Assembly: GCA_016283605.1 (NCBI GenBank)
Contig: JAEENF010000067.1
Span: forward strand, 1-29,137
Origin: Prevotella sp.
Lineage (GTDB): Bacteria; Bacteroidota; Bacteroidia; Bacteroidales; Bacteroidaceae
Length of the DNA stretch: 29,137 bases
Reading direction: 5' to 3'
In this document: one piece after another, positions 15,240-22,710 of the stretch
Position numbering within the stretch: position 1 is the stretch's first letter
How the letters are laid out: the number at the start of each line of letters is the position of its first letter
Made by a program: the position numbers and the translations under genes
Notes under the pieces: model-generated
What the model was told of the DNA's origin: nothing
Databases searched by the model: none
Seen by the model: only the letters and a program-made list of their open reading frames with translations

Positions 15240-17303
15240 ATGGCGGAAGCAAATTGGATCTGGTATCCTGGAGATTTTGAGATCTGGCTGGGAAATATCT
15301 TCAACAACCGGCGCACCGAACGCGGGGCGATGTTCCCGCCATTTTGGAAACAGGACTCGCATTTTGTCACGGTGGAGTTCTCGAAGAGTTTTGAGCTTAC
15401 AGAAGAAGAAACCGTCACCATCGCCTGCGAGGGACAGTTCAATCTCGCCCTCGACGGAAAACTCTCCTCCCCTGAGTCAGGAGAGGTCAAGTGGGGATTG
15501 AACAACAGCTATAAGACCCTAACCGTTCCGAAAGGCCGTCACAAACTGAATCTGAAAGTCTGGAATCAAGCCACTCCCCCAGCCCTCTTTATTGACGGCA
15601 AGACCGTCAAGACCGACAGCACCTGGCTCGTCACCTATGAGGATAAGCTCTGGATTGATGAGAACGGCGTGGCTCATGGTTCGGGCATCTACGTCCCTGC
15701 TGCCTCCTGGAACTTCAACAGTATTGATACCCCACCCTCCGCCTATCAGTTAGCACGCAAGGAACAACGTCCAGTTTGTAGTCGTGCTACAACAACAAAC
15801 GGAACCCTCTACGACTTCGGTCGTGAGACATTCGGTTATCTGAAAGTAAAAGGTCTCAAAGGCGCCGTTCATATCTTCTATGGCGAGAGCGAAGAAGAGG
15901 CCCTCGACAAAGCACATTGCGAGACCCTCGACCTCCTCCACGAAGGTGAGACGCTGGGCAGCAAGGCCTTCCGTTATGTCTACATTGAGAAAGACGAAGA
16001 CAGCAGCTACGACGAGGTGCTCATGGATTATGAATATGCGCCATATGACCCAAAGCGAAGTGGTTCCTTCCGATGTTCTGATGAAGAACTGAATAAGATA
16101 TGGGAGATCTCCGCCTACACCTTGGACCTCACCACGCGGGAGTTTTTCATGGACGGCATCAAACGCGACCGATGGACCTGGAGTGGCGACGCCATCCAAA
16201 GCTATCTGATGAACTACTACCTGCGTTTCGATACCGAATGCGTGAAGCGCACCATCCGGCAGCTGCGAGGCAAGGATCCTGTGACGGCGCACGTCAACAC
16301 CATCATGGACTACACCTTCTACTGGTTCAAATCCATCCTCGACTACTACCAGTATTCAGGCGATGTGGACTTTGTCCGCGAGATGTGGCCCCGTATGGTG
16401 ACGCTGATGAACTACGTCGAGGGACGTCTTAACGACAATGGCATGGCCGAGGGCCAACCCGACGACTGGATCTTCGTCGACTGGGTAGACTTCCCCATGC
16501 ACAAACGCGGCACACTCTGTTTCGAACAGATTCTCCTGATGAAAGCGATGGAGACGATGGCGCTATGTGCCAAACTCCTGGGCATCAACAAGAGCACCTA
16601 TCGCGTCAAAGCCGAGGAACTGCGTAACAAGATCAAGCAGACCTTCTGGAGCTACGAGCAGAAGGCGTACTACCACGCCATCGAGGACGGCCAGATGAAT
16701 CGTCAGATCACCAAGTTCCCCAACATGTTCGCCATCCTCTACGGCCTCGCCTATGAGGAGGAACGCCGCGAGATCATGAAGAGTGTCATGCTAAACCCCG
16801 ACATCCCTGCCATCACCACACCCTATATGCGTTTCTACGAACTCGAAGCCCTTTGTACGATGGGCCACCATAAGGAGGTTCTCCAAGAGATCAAGTCCTA
16901 CTGGGGCGGCATGCTTCGCGAGGGAGCCACGACGTTCTGGGAGAAATACGTCCCTTCGGAGAAAGGCACCGAGCACCTCGCCATGTACGGTCGTCCTTAC
17001 GGCAAGTCGCTCTGTCATGCCTGGGGAGCCAGCCCGCTCTATCTGTTAGGCAAATACTTCCTCGGCGTGCGTCCCACCAAACCTGGCTATGAGGAATACG
17101 AGATCCGTCCCTCTTTGGGTGGTCTCGAGTGGATAAGTGGCGACGTACCAACACCTTTCGGTCCGATACACATCGAGATGAACCGTAAGGAAATCCTCAT
17201 CGAGAGTCATGGCGGAAAGGGAACTCTGATTCTCGGCGAGCAAAAAATTCCAATTGATTTGGTAGATTCCAGATTTCTTTGTACCTTTGCAGGCGATTTA
17301 TAG
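15240..17303 (+). CDS. GH78-type alpha-L-rhamnosidase without a signal peptide
   Basis: Glycoside hydrolase of 687 residues. An N-terminal beta domain (VTVEFSKSFELTEEETVTIA; FNLALDGKL) precedes the (alpha/alpha)6 barrel. The barrel begins RSGSFRCSDEELNKIWEIS and carries the GH78 hallmark DGIKRDRWTWSGD (Asp305 to Asp317), matching the DxxxRxxxxWxGD pattern, and later GATTFWEKY with the candidate catalytic Glu. The C-terminus is a Greek-key-like segment (EIRPSLGGLEWISGDVPTPFG). The start is firm: an in-frame stop lies five codons upstream, and the product begins MAEANWIWYPGDF with no signal peptide, unlike its operon partners. It should therefore act in the cytoplasm, on imported rhamnosides, unless exported another way. 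The last codons contain the carB promoter. Confidence 0.85.
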   Translation: MAEANWIWYPGDFEIWLGNIFNNRRTERGAMFPPFWKQDSHFVTVEFSKSFELTEEETVTIACEGQFNLALDGKLSSPESGEVKWGLNNSYKTLTVPKGRHKLNLKVWNQATPPALFIDGKTVKTDSTWLVTYEDKLWIDENGVAHGSGIYVPAASWNFNSIDTPPSAYQLARKEQRPVCSRATTTNGTLYDFGRETFGYLKVKGLKGAVHIFYGESEEEALDKAHCETLDLLHEGETLGSKAFRYVYIEKDEDSSYDEVLMDYEYAPYDPKRSGSFRCSDEELNKIWEISAYTLDLTTREFFMDGIKRDRWTWSGDAIQSYLMNYYLRFDTECVKRTIRQLRGKDPVTAHVNTIMDYTFYWFKSILDYYQYSGDVDFVREMWPRMVTLMNYVEGRLNDNGMAEGQPDDWIFVDWVDFPMHKRGTLCFEQILLMKAMETMALCAKLLGINKSTYRVKAEELRNKIKQTFWSYEQKAYYHAIEDGQMNRQITKFPNMFAILYGLAYEEERREIMKSVMLNPDIPAITTPYMRFYELEALCTMGHHKEVLQEIKSYWGGMLREGATTFWEKYVPSEKGTEHLAMYGRPYGKSLCHAWGASPLYLLGKYFLGVRPTKPGYEEYEIRPSLGGLEWISGDVPTPFGPIHIEMNRKEILIESHGGKGTLILGEQKIPIDLVDSRFLCTFAGDL
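17259..17289 (+). promoter_or_regulatory. carB promoter embedded in the rhamnosidase 3' end
   Basis: TTGG (17259-17262), 19 bp, TACCTTTG (17282-17289): consensus spacing. The promoter lies wholly inside the rhamnosidase coding region, whose stop is at 17301-17303, and predicts a leader of about 35 nt for the ATG at 17331. Confidence 0.8.
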
Positions 17304-17330
17304 GAATTCTCAAAAATCAACCCAATTAAT

Positions 17331-20300
17331 ATGAAAAAAGAACTGAAGAAGGTGCTTGTTCTTGGCTCGGGCGCCTTGAAAATCGGACAAGCCGGTGAGT
17401 TTGACTACTCCGGCTCTCAGGCATTGAAGGCACTTCGCGAGGAAGGCATCAAGAGTGTACTCGTCAACCCCAACATCGCGACCATCCAGACGTCGGAAGG
17501 TATTGCCGACAAGGTGTATTTCCAACCCGTAAATACCCACTTCGTGACCGAAATCATCAAGAAAGAGCGTCCCGACGGCATTCTGCTGGCCTTCGGTGGA
17601 CAGACCGCGCTGAACTGCGGTACCGAGCTCTATCTGAACGGCACGCTGAAGGAGTACGGCGTTGAAGTGCTGGGCACCAGCGTAGAGGCCATCATGAATA
17701 CCGAGGACCGCGACCTCTTTGTGAAGAAGTTGGGCGAGGTCGACCTGAAGGTTCCCGTCTCTCACGCCGTAGAGTCGATGGAAGACGCCCTGAAGGCCGC
17801 CCACGAGATCGGTTTCCCCATCATGATCCGTTCGGCTTACGCCCTAGGTGGTCTCGGCTCTGGCATCTGTCCCGATGAGAAGAAGTTCATCGAACTGGCT
17901 GAGTCAGCCTTCACCTTCGCTCCCCAGATTCTGGTCGAAGAGAGTCTGAAGGGTTGGAAGGAGATCGAGTTCGAGTGCATCCGCGATGCCAACGACCGTT
18001 GCTTCACGGTAGCCTCAATGGAGAACTTCGATCCTCTCGGCATCCATACTGGTGAGTCTATCGTTGTGGCTCCGACCTGTTCGCTCCGTGAAGAGCAGGT
18101 GAAGATGCTGCAGGAGATCACCATCAAGTGTGTTAAGCACCTCGGTATCGTCGGTGAGTGTAACATTCAGTTTGCTTTCAACGCTGAGACTAACGACTAC
18201 CGTATCATCGAGATCAACGCCCGTCTGTCACGTTCTTCAGCCCTTGCTTCAAAGGCCACCGGTTATCCCCTCGCCTTCGTCGCTGCCAAGATCGCTCTCG
18301 GCTACACCCTCGACCAGATCGGTGAGATGGGCACCACTTCTAGTGCATACGTCGCTCCGAGCCTCGACTATATGATCTGTAAGATCCCCCGTTGGGACCT
18401 CACGAAGTTCGCCGGTGTCAGCCGTCAGATCGGTTCGTCGATGAAGTCCGTCGGCGAGATTATGAGTATCGGCCGCTCGTTCGAGGAGATGATGCAGAAG
18501 GGTCTGCGAATGATCGGTCAGGGCATGCACGGCTTCGTGGGCAACGACCACACGAAGTTCGACAACCTCGACGAGGAACTTGCCAACCCCACCGACCTGC
18601 GTATCTTCGCCATCGCTCAGGCGCTCGAAGAGGGTTACACCATCGAGCGCATCGAAGAGCTCACGAAGATCGATGTCTGGTTCCTGGAGCGTCTGAAGCA
18701 TATCGTCGACCTGAAGCACGAGTTGCTGAAATACAACAAGCTCGAGGAACTTCCCGATGCCCTGCTGCTGGAGGTGAAGCGTTGTGGCTTCTCTGACTTC
18801 CAGATCGCCCGTTTCGTGATGAAGTCGAAGTCCACGAATATGGAGAAGGAGAATCTTGAGGTGCGCAAATATCGTAAGCAGAAGGGTATCGTGCCGAGTG
18901 TGAAGCGCATCCCGACGGTAGCCTCTGAGCATCCTGAGCTCACCAACTACCTCTACTTCACCTACACGCATACACCCGCCTTCGGCGATCCTACGAATGA
19001 GAAATATGCCGCTGCACACGATATCAACTACTACTCTCATGAGAAGTCTGTAGTCGTCTTAGGTTCAGGCGCTTACCGTATCGGTTCTTCCGTAGAGTTC
19101 GACTGGTGTTCCGTAAATGCCATCAACACCGCCCGCAAGTTGGGTTATAAGTCCATCATGATCAACTACAACCCCGAGACCGTGTCTACTGACTACGACA
19201 TGTGCGACCGTCTGTATTTCGACGAGCTCTCGCTGGAGCGTGTACTCGACGTCATCGACCTCGAGCAGCCTCGTGGTGTCATCGTTTCCGTGGGTGGTCA
19301 GATTCCTAACAACCTCGCCATGAAACTTTATCGCCAGGGTGTTCCCGTGCTGGGCACATCGCCGGTGAATATTGACCGTGCAGAGAACCGCGACAAGTTC
19401 TCGGCTATGCTCGACAAACTGGGTATCGACCAGCCCGCATGGCAGGCCCTCACCTCGTTCGACGATGTGAAGGAGTTTGTGGCCAAGGTAGGCTATCCCG
19501 TCCTCGTGCGTCCTTCTTATGTGCTCTCGGGTGCTGCGATGAACGTCTGCTATGACGAGGAGGAGCTGCATCGCTTCCTGAACATGGCTACCGAGGTGTC
19601 GAAGGAGTTCCCCGTAGTGGTATCGAAGTTCATGACTGAGACGAAGGAGATTGAGTTCGACGCCGTAGCCGACAAGGGCGAGGTGATCGAGTACGCCATC
19701 TCCGAGCACGTGGAGTATGCCGGTGTTCACTCTGGTGATGCCACGATGGTGTTCCCTGCTCAGAACATCTACTTCTCCACCATCCGTCAGATTAAGAAGA
19801 TCGCCCGCAAGATTGCAGCCGAGCTGAACATCAGCGGTCCGTTCAATATCCAGTTCCTGGCCAAGAACCGCGAGGTGAAGGTTATTGAGTGTAACCTCCG
19901 CGCCTCTCGTTCGTTCCCCTTCGTATCGAAGATCCTGAAGCGCAACTTCATCGAGACGGCTACGAAGATCATGCTCGACGCGCCATATCAGAAGCCTGAG
20001 AAGAGCGAGTTCGACATCGACCGCATCGGTGTGAAGGCCAGCCAGTTCTCGTTCGCCCGTCTGCAGAACGCCGATCCCGTACTTGGTGTCGACATGAGCT
20101 CTACGGGTGAGGTAGGCTGTCTGGGCGACGACCTCAACGAGGCCATGCTCAACTCGCTGATCGCTACCGGCTACTCTATTCCTAAGGATGCCGTGCTAAT
20201 CTCCTCTGGTGGTGCCAAGGGCAAGGTAAGCCTGCTCGAGCCTGCTCAGCAGCTGGCCAAGAAGGGTTATACCATCTACGCTACTGGCGGAACAGCCAAG

Positions 20301-20612
20301 TTCTTCAACGACAACGGTGTGAAGGCCATCAGCGTGGCCTGGCCTGATGAAGAATGTTCTATGGTCAATGGTCAATGTTCAATGAATGTGATGGATCTCA
20401 TCTCTCAGCACAAGGTTGGTCTCGTCATCAACGTGCCTAAGAACCACACCTCTCGCGAGCTCACCAACGGTTACAAGATCCGTCGTGGTGCCATCGACCA
20501 CAACATTCCTCTGATGACGAATGTCCGTCTGGCCAAGGCCTTCATCGAGGCCTTCACCGCCATGAATCTCGACGATGTGAAGATCAAGTCCTGGCAGGAG
20601 TATAATGCTTGA
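17331..20612 (+). CDS. carB: Carbamoyl phosphate synthase, large subunit
   Basis: Makes carbamoyl phosphate from bicarbonate, ATP and glutamine-derived ammonia, for pyrimidine and arginine synthesis. The 1093 residues have the duplicated layout. The first half starts KKVLVLGSGALKIGQAGEFDYSG, with ATP-grasp motifs such as IMIRSAYALGGLGSG and FNAETNDYRIIEINARLSRSS. The second half restarts at VVLGSGAYRIGSSVEFDWCSV, with LVRPSYVLSGAAMNV and VIECNLRASRSFPFVSK. A C-terminal MGS-like allosteric domain follows (ISSGGAKGKVSLLEPAQQL; IYATGGTAKFF). Near residues 1007-1018 that domain carries an unusual Cys/Ser/Met stretch (ECSMVNGQCSMN) encoded by a 7-bp repeat. No carA is present next to it. The 3' end overlaps the next gene by 8 bp. 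Confidence 0.95.
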   Translation: MKKELKKVLVLGSGALKIGQAGEFDYSGSQALKALREEGIKSVLVNPNIATIQTSEGIADKVYFQPVNTHFVTEIIKKERPDGILLAFGGQTALNCGTELYLNGTLKEYGVEVLGTSVEAIMNTEDRDLFVKKLGEVDLKVPVSHAVESMEDALKAAHEIGFPIMIRSAYALGGLGSGICPDEKKFIELAESAFTFAPQILVEESLKGWKEIEFECIRDANDRCFTVASMENFDPLGIHTGESIVVAPTCSLREEQVKMLQEITIKCVKHLGIVGECNIQFAFNAETNDYRIIEINARLSRSSALASKATGYPLAFVAAKIALGYTLDQIGEMGTTSSAYVAPSLDYMICKIPRWDLTKFAGVSRQIGSSMKSVGEIMSIGRSFEEMMQKGLRMIGQGMHGFVGNDHTKFDNLDEELANPTDLRIFAIAQALEEGYTIERIEELTKIDVWFLERLKHIVDLKHELLKYNKLEELPDALLLEVKRCGFSDFQIARFVMKSKSTNMEKENLEVRKYRKQKGIVPSVKRIPTVASEHPELTNYLYFTYTHTPAFGDPTNEKYAAAHDINYYSHEKSVVVLGSGAYRIGSSVEFDWCSVNAINTARKLGYKSIMINYNPETVSTDYDMCDRLYFDELSLERVLDVIDLEQPRGVIVSVGGQIPNNLAMKLYRQGVPVLGTSPVNIDRAENRDKFSAMLDKLGIDQPAWQALTSFDDVKEFVAKVGYPVLVRPSYVLSGAAMNVCYDEEELHRFLNMATEVSKEFPVVVSKFMTETKEIEFDAVADKGEVIEYAISEHVEYAGVHSGDATMVFPAQNIYFSTIRQIKKIARKIAAELNISGPFNIQFLAKNREVKVIECNLRASRSFPFVSKILKRNFIETATKIMLDAPYQKPEKSEFDIDRIGVKASQFSFARLQNADPVLGVDMSSTGEVGCLGDDLNEAMLNSLIATGYSIPKDAVLISSGGAKGKVSLLEPAQQLAKKGYTIYATGGTAKFFNDNGVKAISVAWPDEECSMVNGQCSMNVMDLISQHKVGLVINVPKNHTSRELTNGYKIRRGAIDHNIPLMTNVRLAKAFIEAFTAMNLDDVKIKSWQEYNA
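20355..20389 (+). repeat. In-frame 7-bp repeat (TGGTCAA)n inside carB
   Basis: Units in register: TGTTCTA, TGGTCAA, TGGTCAA, TGTTCAA, TGAATGT. They encode Cys-Ser-Met-Val-Asn-Gly-Gln-Cys-Ser-Met-Asn in the MGS-like domain, at a surface linker before the helix DLISQHKVGLVIN. The same units occur between genes at 22144-22171. Confidence 0.8.
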
Positions 20613-21189
20613 CGAATACAAGACATTGAAGACCGGAGGCGAGGGCTACTACACCGACAAACGTAGCAAGTTCCTCGCCTTCGCTCATCATGTGTCTACC
20701 GTCGACGAGATCAAGGAATTGCTTGCCGGCTATCGCAAGAAATACTACGACGCCCGCCACGTCTGCTACGCCTATATGCTCGGTCCCGAGAGACTCGACT
20801 TCCGTGCCAACGACGACGGCGAGCCCTCCAGCACGGCCGGCAAACCCATCCTCGGACAGATCAACAGCAACGAGCTCACCGACATCCTCATCGTCGTGGT
20901 GCGTTACTACGGCGGCGTGAACCTCGGCACCAGCGGACTCATCGTGGCCTATCGCGAAGCCGCTGCCGATGCCATCGCCCACTCCGAGATCGAAACGCGG
21001 CAGGTGGAGGAAATCATCACCTACTCGTTCGCCTACCCCATGATGAACGACGTCATGCGCATCGTCAAGGAGATGCAGCCCCGCATCGTCTCGCAGACCT
21101 ATGACAACACCTGCGAGATCAGATTAAGCATCCGCAAATCCGAGGCCGAGCAACTAAAAAGCCGTCTCAATAAACTTTCTTTCGAATAA
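20605..21189 (+). CDS. YigZ/IMPACT family protein
   Basis: Cytoplasmic protein of 194 residues from the UPF0029 (IMPACT) family, related to E. coli YigZ and eukaryotic IMPACT; the bacterial biochemical role is not settled. The N-terminal ~120 residues hold the family signature: KRSKFLAFAHHVSTVDE, ARHVCYAYML, DDGEPSSTAGKPILGQI, and the invariant VVVRYYGGVNLGTSGL. The C-terminal ~70 residues form the second alpha/beta domain. The start at 20605 overlaps carB by 8 bp, which implies translational coupling. The product lacks membrane segments or a signal peptide. It is followed by the tRNA-Ser promoter. Confidence 0.9.
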   Translation: MLDEYKTLKTGGEGYYTDKRSKFLAFAHHVSTVDEIKELLAGYRKKYYDARHVCYAYMLGPERLDFRANDDGEPSSTAGKPILGQINSNELTDILIVVVRYYGGVNLGTSGLIVAYREAAADAIAHSEIETRQVEEIITYSFAYPMMNDVMRIVKEMQPRIVSQTYDNTCEIRLSIRKSEAEQLKSRLNKLSFE

Positions 21190-21224
21190 AAGTCGCCGAT
21201 AAGGCAACTTTTACCCTTATAAAT

Positions 21225-21255
21225 TTGGTGGAATCGGAAAAAGTTGTTACCTTTG
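21225..21255 (+). promoter_or_regulatory. tRNA-Ser promoter
   Basis: TTGG (21225-21228), 19 bp, TACCTTTG (21248-21255). Transcription would begin near 21262 and give about 38 nt of 5' leader for RNase P to remove. Confidence 0.8.
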
Positions 21256-21299
21256 CATCCGCAAAAGTCCAAACGAGGGCTGTGATGCATTGACATATT

Positions 21300-21387
21300 G
21301 GAAGGTTGGCAGAGTGATCGATCGCGCTGGACTCGAAATCCGGTATACCCCTTTCGGGTATCGGGGGTTTGAATCCCTCACCTTCCG
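21300..21387 (+). tRNA. tRNA-Ser(CGA)
   Basis: The acceptor stem GGAAGGT (21300-21306) pairs with ACCTTCC (21380-21386), with G as discriminator base, correct for serine. The anticodon arm is CTGGA, loop CTCGAAA, TCCGG, so the anticodon is CGA, reading UCG. A long class II variable arm (TACCC, CTTTC, GGGTA) and a T-arm GGGGG/CCCTC around TTTGAAT complete the cloverleaf. CCA is not encoded. Confidence 0.95.
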
Positions 21388-21396
21388 CAAAAGTTT

Positions 21397-21432
21397 ACCT
21401 ATCACCGGGGCCAGGCCCCAGCGATAGGTTTT
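21397..21432 (+). terminator. Terminator after tRNA-Ser, probably shared with the convergent M15 gene
   Basis: ACCTATC at about 21397 pairs with GATAGGT at about 21423-21429, with an inner GGGG/CCCC stem, followed by TTTTA. It lies directly beyond the stop codon of the minus-strand M15 peptidase gene, so it can serve both directions. Confidence 0.75.
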
Positions 21433-21847
21433 ACTTGTAGTAGCCGATGCGGATATAGTGGCGAGGCAGGGCGAAAGGATTCCAGGAGATGTGGAGCCAG
21501 GTGGAGCCGGTGAGGAGCTGGTCGGTGAGGGCGTTGGCTTTGAGGAAGTCGACGAGGCGTTGGAATTGAGCTGGATTCTGAGGCCGAATGTCGGCAGCCT
21601 GGCCGAGAAGATGCTGGGAATTCTTGACGCCCCCTACCCTGCGATTGACGGCCTCGCAGCGGAAGCCCGAATTGATGATGATTGGGCCTACCTCTAAGCG
21701 AGCTGGCTCCAGAAGGAAGTGGCAGCCGTAGGCAAGATTCGCCACGACCTGCATCGTCGGGATGTTCTCCGGATATTTCTTTAGATTCAGAAACTCGCTC
21801 AGCTTAAAGTGCTTTGACAGTCTGATGTCATTGATAATCTCTTTCAT
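21431..21847 (-). CDS. M15-family D,D-peptidase (phage endolysin-like)
   Basis: Small zinc peptidase of 138 residues, predicted to cut peptidoglycan cross-links or stem peptides. The motif SQHLLGQAAD gives His79 and Asp86, and LHISW gives His119, the three zinc ligands of the M15 family. The early LSKHFKLSEFLNL and GPIIINSGFRCEAVNRRVGG segments fit the M15A C-terminal-domain proteins found in phages and Bacteroidetes. No signal peptide is visible, as in endolysins that depend on a holin. I chose the start at 21847; a longer in-frame reading goes antisense-like through the membrane protein gene and lacks support. It overlaps the upstream two-TM gene by 4 bp (ATGA), so the pair is translationally coupled. 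Confidence 0.85.
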   Translation of the reverse strand: MKEIINDIRLSKHFKLSEFLNLKKYPENIPTMQVVANLAYGCHFLLEPARLEVGPIIINSGFRCEAVNRRVGGVKNSQHLLGQAADIRPQNPAQFQRLVDFLKANALTDQLLTGSTWLHISWNPFALPRHYIRIGYYK

Positions 21848-22053
21848 GGTTCTTTTTTCTTTAATATCTTTATGTACTGGTCCAGTCCGAAGATCGAGCC
21901 TGCCAACAGGAACGACTGCGCCACGTAATAGAGCAGCCCGCCCGCCACGTCGTCGATCTCGATGACCTGATACGTCACCAGCGCGATACTGCTCACGATG
22001 AGCAGCACCGCACAGGCGTACTGAGAGATTTTGAAGCCTTTCTGGTTTTCCAT
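21844..22053 (-). CDS. Small two-TM membrane protein, holin-like
   Basis: Protein of 69 residues with two hydrophobic segments, about residues 9-31 (ISQYACAVLLIVSSIALVTY) and 38-57 (GGLLYYVAQSFLLAGSIFGL). A charged loop (EIDD) lies between them and the C-terminus is basic (KILKKKEP). This is the size and topology of a class II holin. Its stop overlaps the start of the M15 peptidase gene, the arrangement expected for a holin-endolysin pair. No sequence family is recognised, so the holin call rests on topology and context; a peptidase-anchoring partner is the alternative. Confidence 0.65.
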   Translation of the reverse strand: MENQKGFKISQYACAVLLIVSSIALVTYQVIEIDDVAGGLLYYVAQSFLLAGSIFGLDQYIKILKKKEP

Positions 22054-22086
22054 GGCCTTGATGTTTCACATCGAGTCCGCTCACGC

Positions 22087-22122
22087 TCGACAATGCTCAA
22101 ATGCGATTTGGCATTGTTCTCG
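22087..22122. repeat. Imperfect palindrome (REP-like hairpin)
   Basis: ACAATGC (22090-22096) pairs with GCATTGT (22111-22117), and the inner CAAAT/ATTTG adds more pairs around a GCG loop, with one extra T. The outer CGA/TCG pairing also fits. It lies in the leader between the smalltalk gene and the holin-like gene and has no T tract to make it a terminator. Confidence 0.6.
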
Positions 22123-22143
22123 CTTAATTGCGGCCTTCGTTAA

Positions 22144-22171
22144 TGTTCAATGGTCAATGTTCAATGTTCAA
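22144..22171. repeat. 7-bp tandem repeat (TGTTCAA/TGGTCAA)4 between genes
   Basis: Units in register: TGTTCAA, TGGTCAA, TGTTCAA, TGTTCAA. They lie directly after the smalltalk stop codon (22176-22178). These are the same units as inside carB at 20355-20389. Confidence 0.8.
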
Positions 22172-22175
22172 TGAT

Positions 22176-22262
22176 TTACATCACGGCTTCTCCAGCCGCA
22201 CCAAGAATGGCTGCGATGACATAACTAATGATCTGAAGGATCGTTCTAACGGTTTTACTCAT
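22176..22262 (-). CDS. Smalltalk micro-protein (28 aa)
   Basis: A 28-codon gene too short for usual gene finders. The product starts MSKTVRTILQIISYVIAA and ends GAAGEAVM: a short basic N-terminus and one hydrophobic helix. This matches what I remember of the 'smalltalk protein' family, first noted in surveys of small proteins from gut Bacteroidetes and often found beside peptidoglycan hydrolases. A consensus promoter lies upstream (22333-22363), with a leader of about 65 nt. Downstream come the holin-like and M15 genes, 122 bp away across a repeat and a palindrome. The function is unknown; a role in the lysis-like cassette is inferred from position. Confidence 0.8.
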   Translation of the reverse strand: MSKTVRTILQIISYVIAAILGAAGEAVM

Positions 22263-22332
22263 AACTTTACATGTTTTAAATGGTGAATTACTAGGGTTTT
22301 CTCGTGGCCGGAACCACCTCTCTTTTACCCTA

Positions 22333-22363
22333 CAAAGTTACAAAAAATAATCGAGAAAACCAA
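22333..22363 (-). promoter_or_regulatory. Promoter of the smalltalk gene
   Basis: On the minus strand TTGG (22363-22360), 19 bp, TAACTTTG (22340-22333). It overlaps the terminator hairpin of the upstream antitoxin gene, so the -33 element sits in the hairpin loop region. Confidence 0.75.
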
Positions 22364-22377
22364 ATGTTTTCCCGATT
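22341..22377 (-). terminator. Terminator after the toxin-antitoxin operon
   Basis: Read on the minus strand, AATCGGGAAAAC and GTTTTCTCGATT form a 12-bp stem with one mismatch around a 5-nt loop (22349-22377), followed by ATTTTTTG. It lies 28 bp beyond the antitoxin stop. Confidence 0.75.
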
Positions 22378-22404
22378 ATTTTCTCATAAAAAACCGTCCC
22401 AGTG

Positions 22405-22710
22405 TTACACCGCCGGAGTGAGTTCTACCGTAAGGCCGAGGGCGGCGATGATGCGGTAGAAGGTCGATACTTTGGGCTCTGTGCGTCCTGTTTCAACGCG
22501 GGAGATGTACGACTTGTTGGTTCCAATTCTTGCAGCCAGTTCCTCCTGAGTGATATTTGCCTTCTTTCGTGCTTCTTCAATTATCTGCCCGGTAAAGAAG
22601 GCGTTGGCCCTTTCTTCGGCTGCTGCTCGTTCTGGAGTGCCTTCTTTTCCAAATGCCGCATCCAACTGCGCATCCACATCAAAGATCTCCATGTTTTTTT
22701 CTTTCTTCAT
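22405..22710 (-). CDS. higA: HigA-type XRE-family antitoxin
   Basis: DNA-binding antitoxin of up to 101 residues. The C-terminal half is a Cro/C1-type helix-turn-helix (IIEEARKKANITQEELAARI, then NKSYISRVETGRTEPKVST and FYRIIAALGLTVEL). The N-terminal FGKEGTPERAAAEERANAF segment is characteristic of antitoxins paired with RelE/HigB toxins in Bacteroidetes. Two starts are possible: ATG at 22710 or at 22692; the shorter fits the family N-terminus I remember. Either overlaps the 3' end of the toxin gene (32 or 14 bp), so the pair is co-translated with the toxin first, the order typical of higBA. It presumably represses its own operon. No other DNA-binding partner is nearby. Confidence 0.88.
   Translation of the reverse strand: MKKEKNMEIFDVDAQLDAAFGKEGTPERAAAEERANAFFTGQIIEEARKKANITQEELAARIGTNKSYISRVETGRTEPKVSTFYRIIAALGLTVELTPAV

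Noticed and set aside
18249..19730. Several long minus-strand frames opposite carB
   Set aside because: Codon-bias shadows in a highly biased gene; none has a plausible start context or domain.
21848..22093. N-terminal extension of the M15 peptidase to 220 residues
   Set aside because: The extra part overlaps the two-TM gene in another frame and has an Arg-rich, non-protein-like composition; the internal ATG at 21847 matches the family start.
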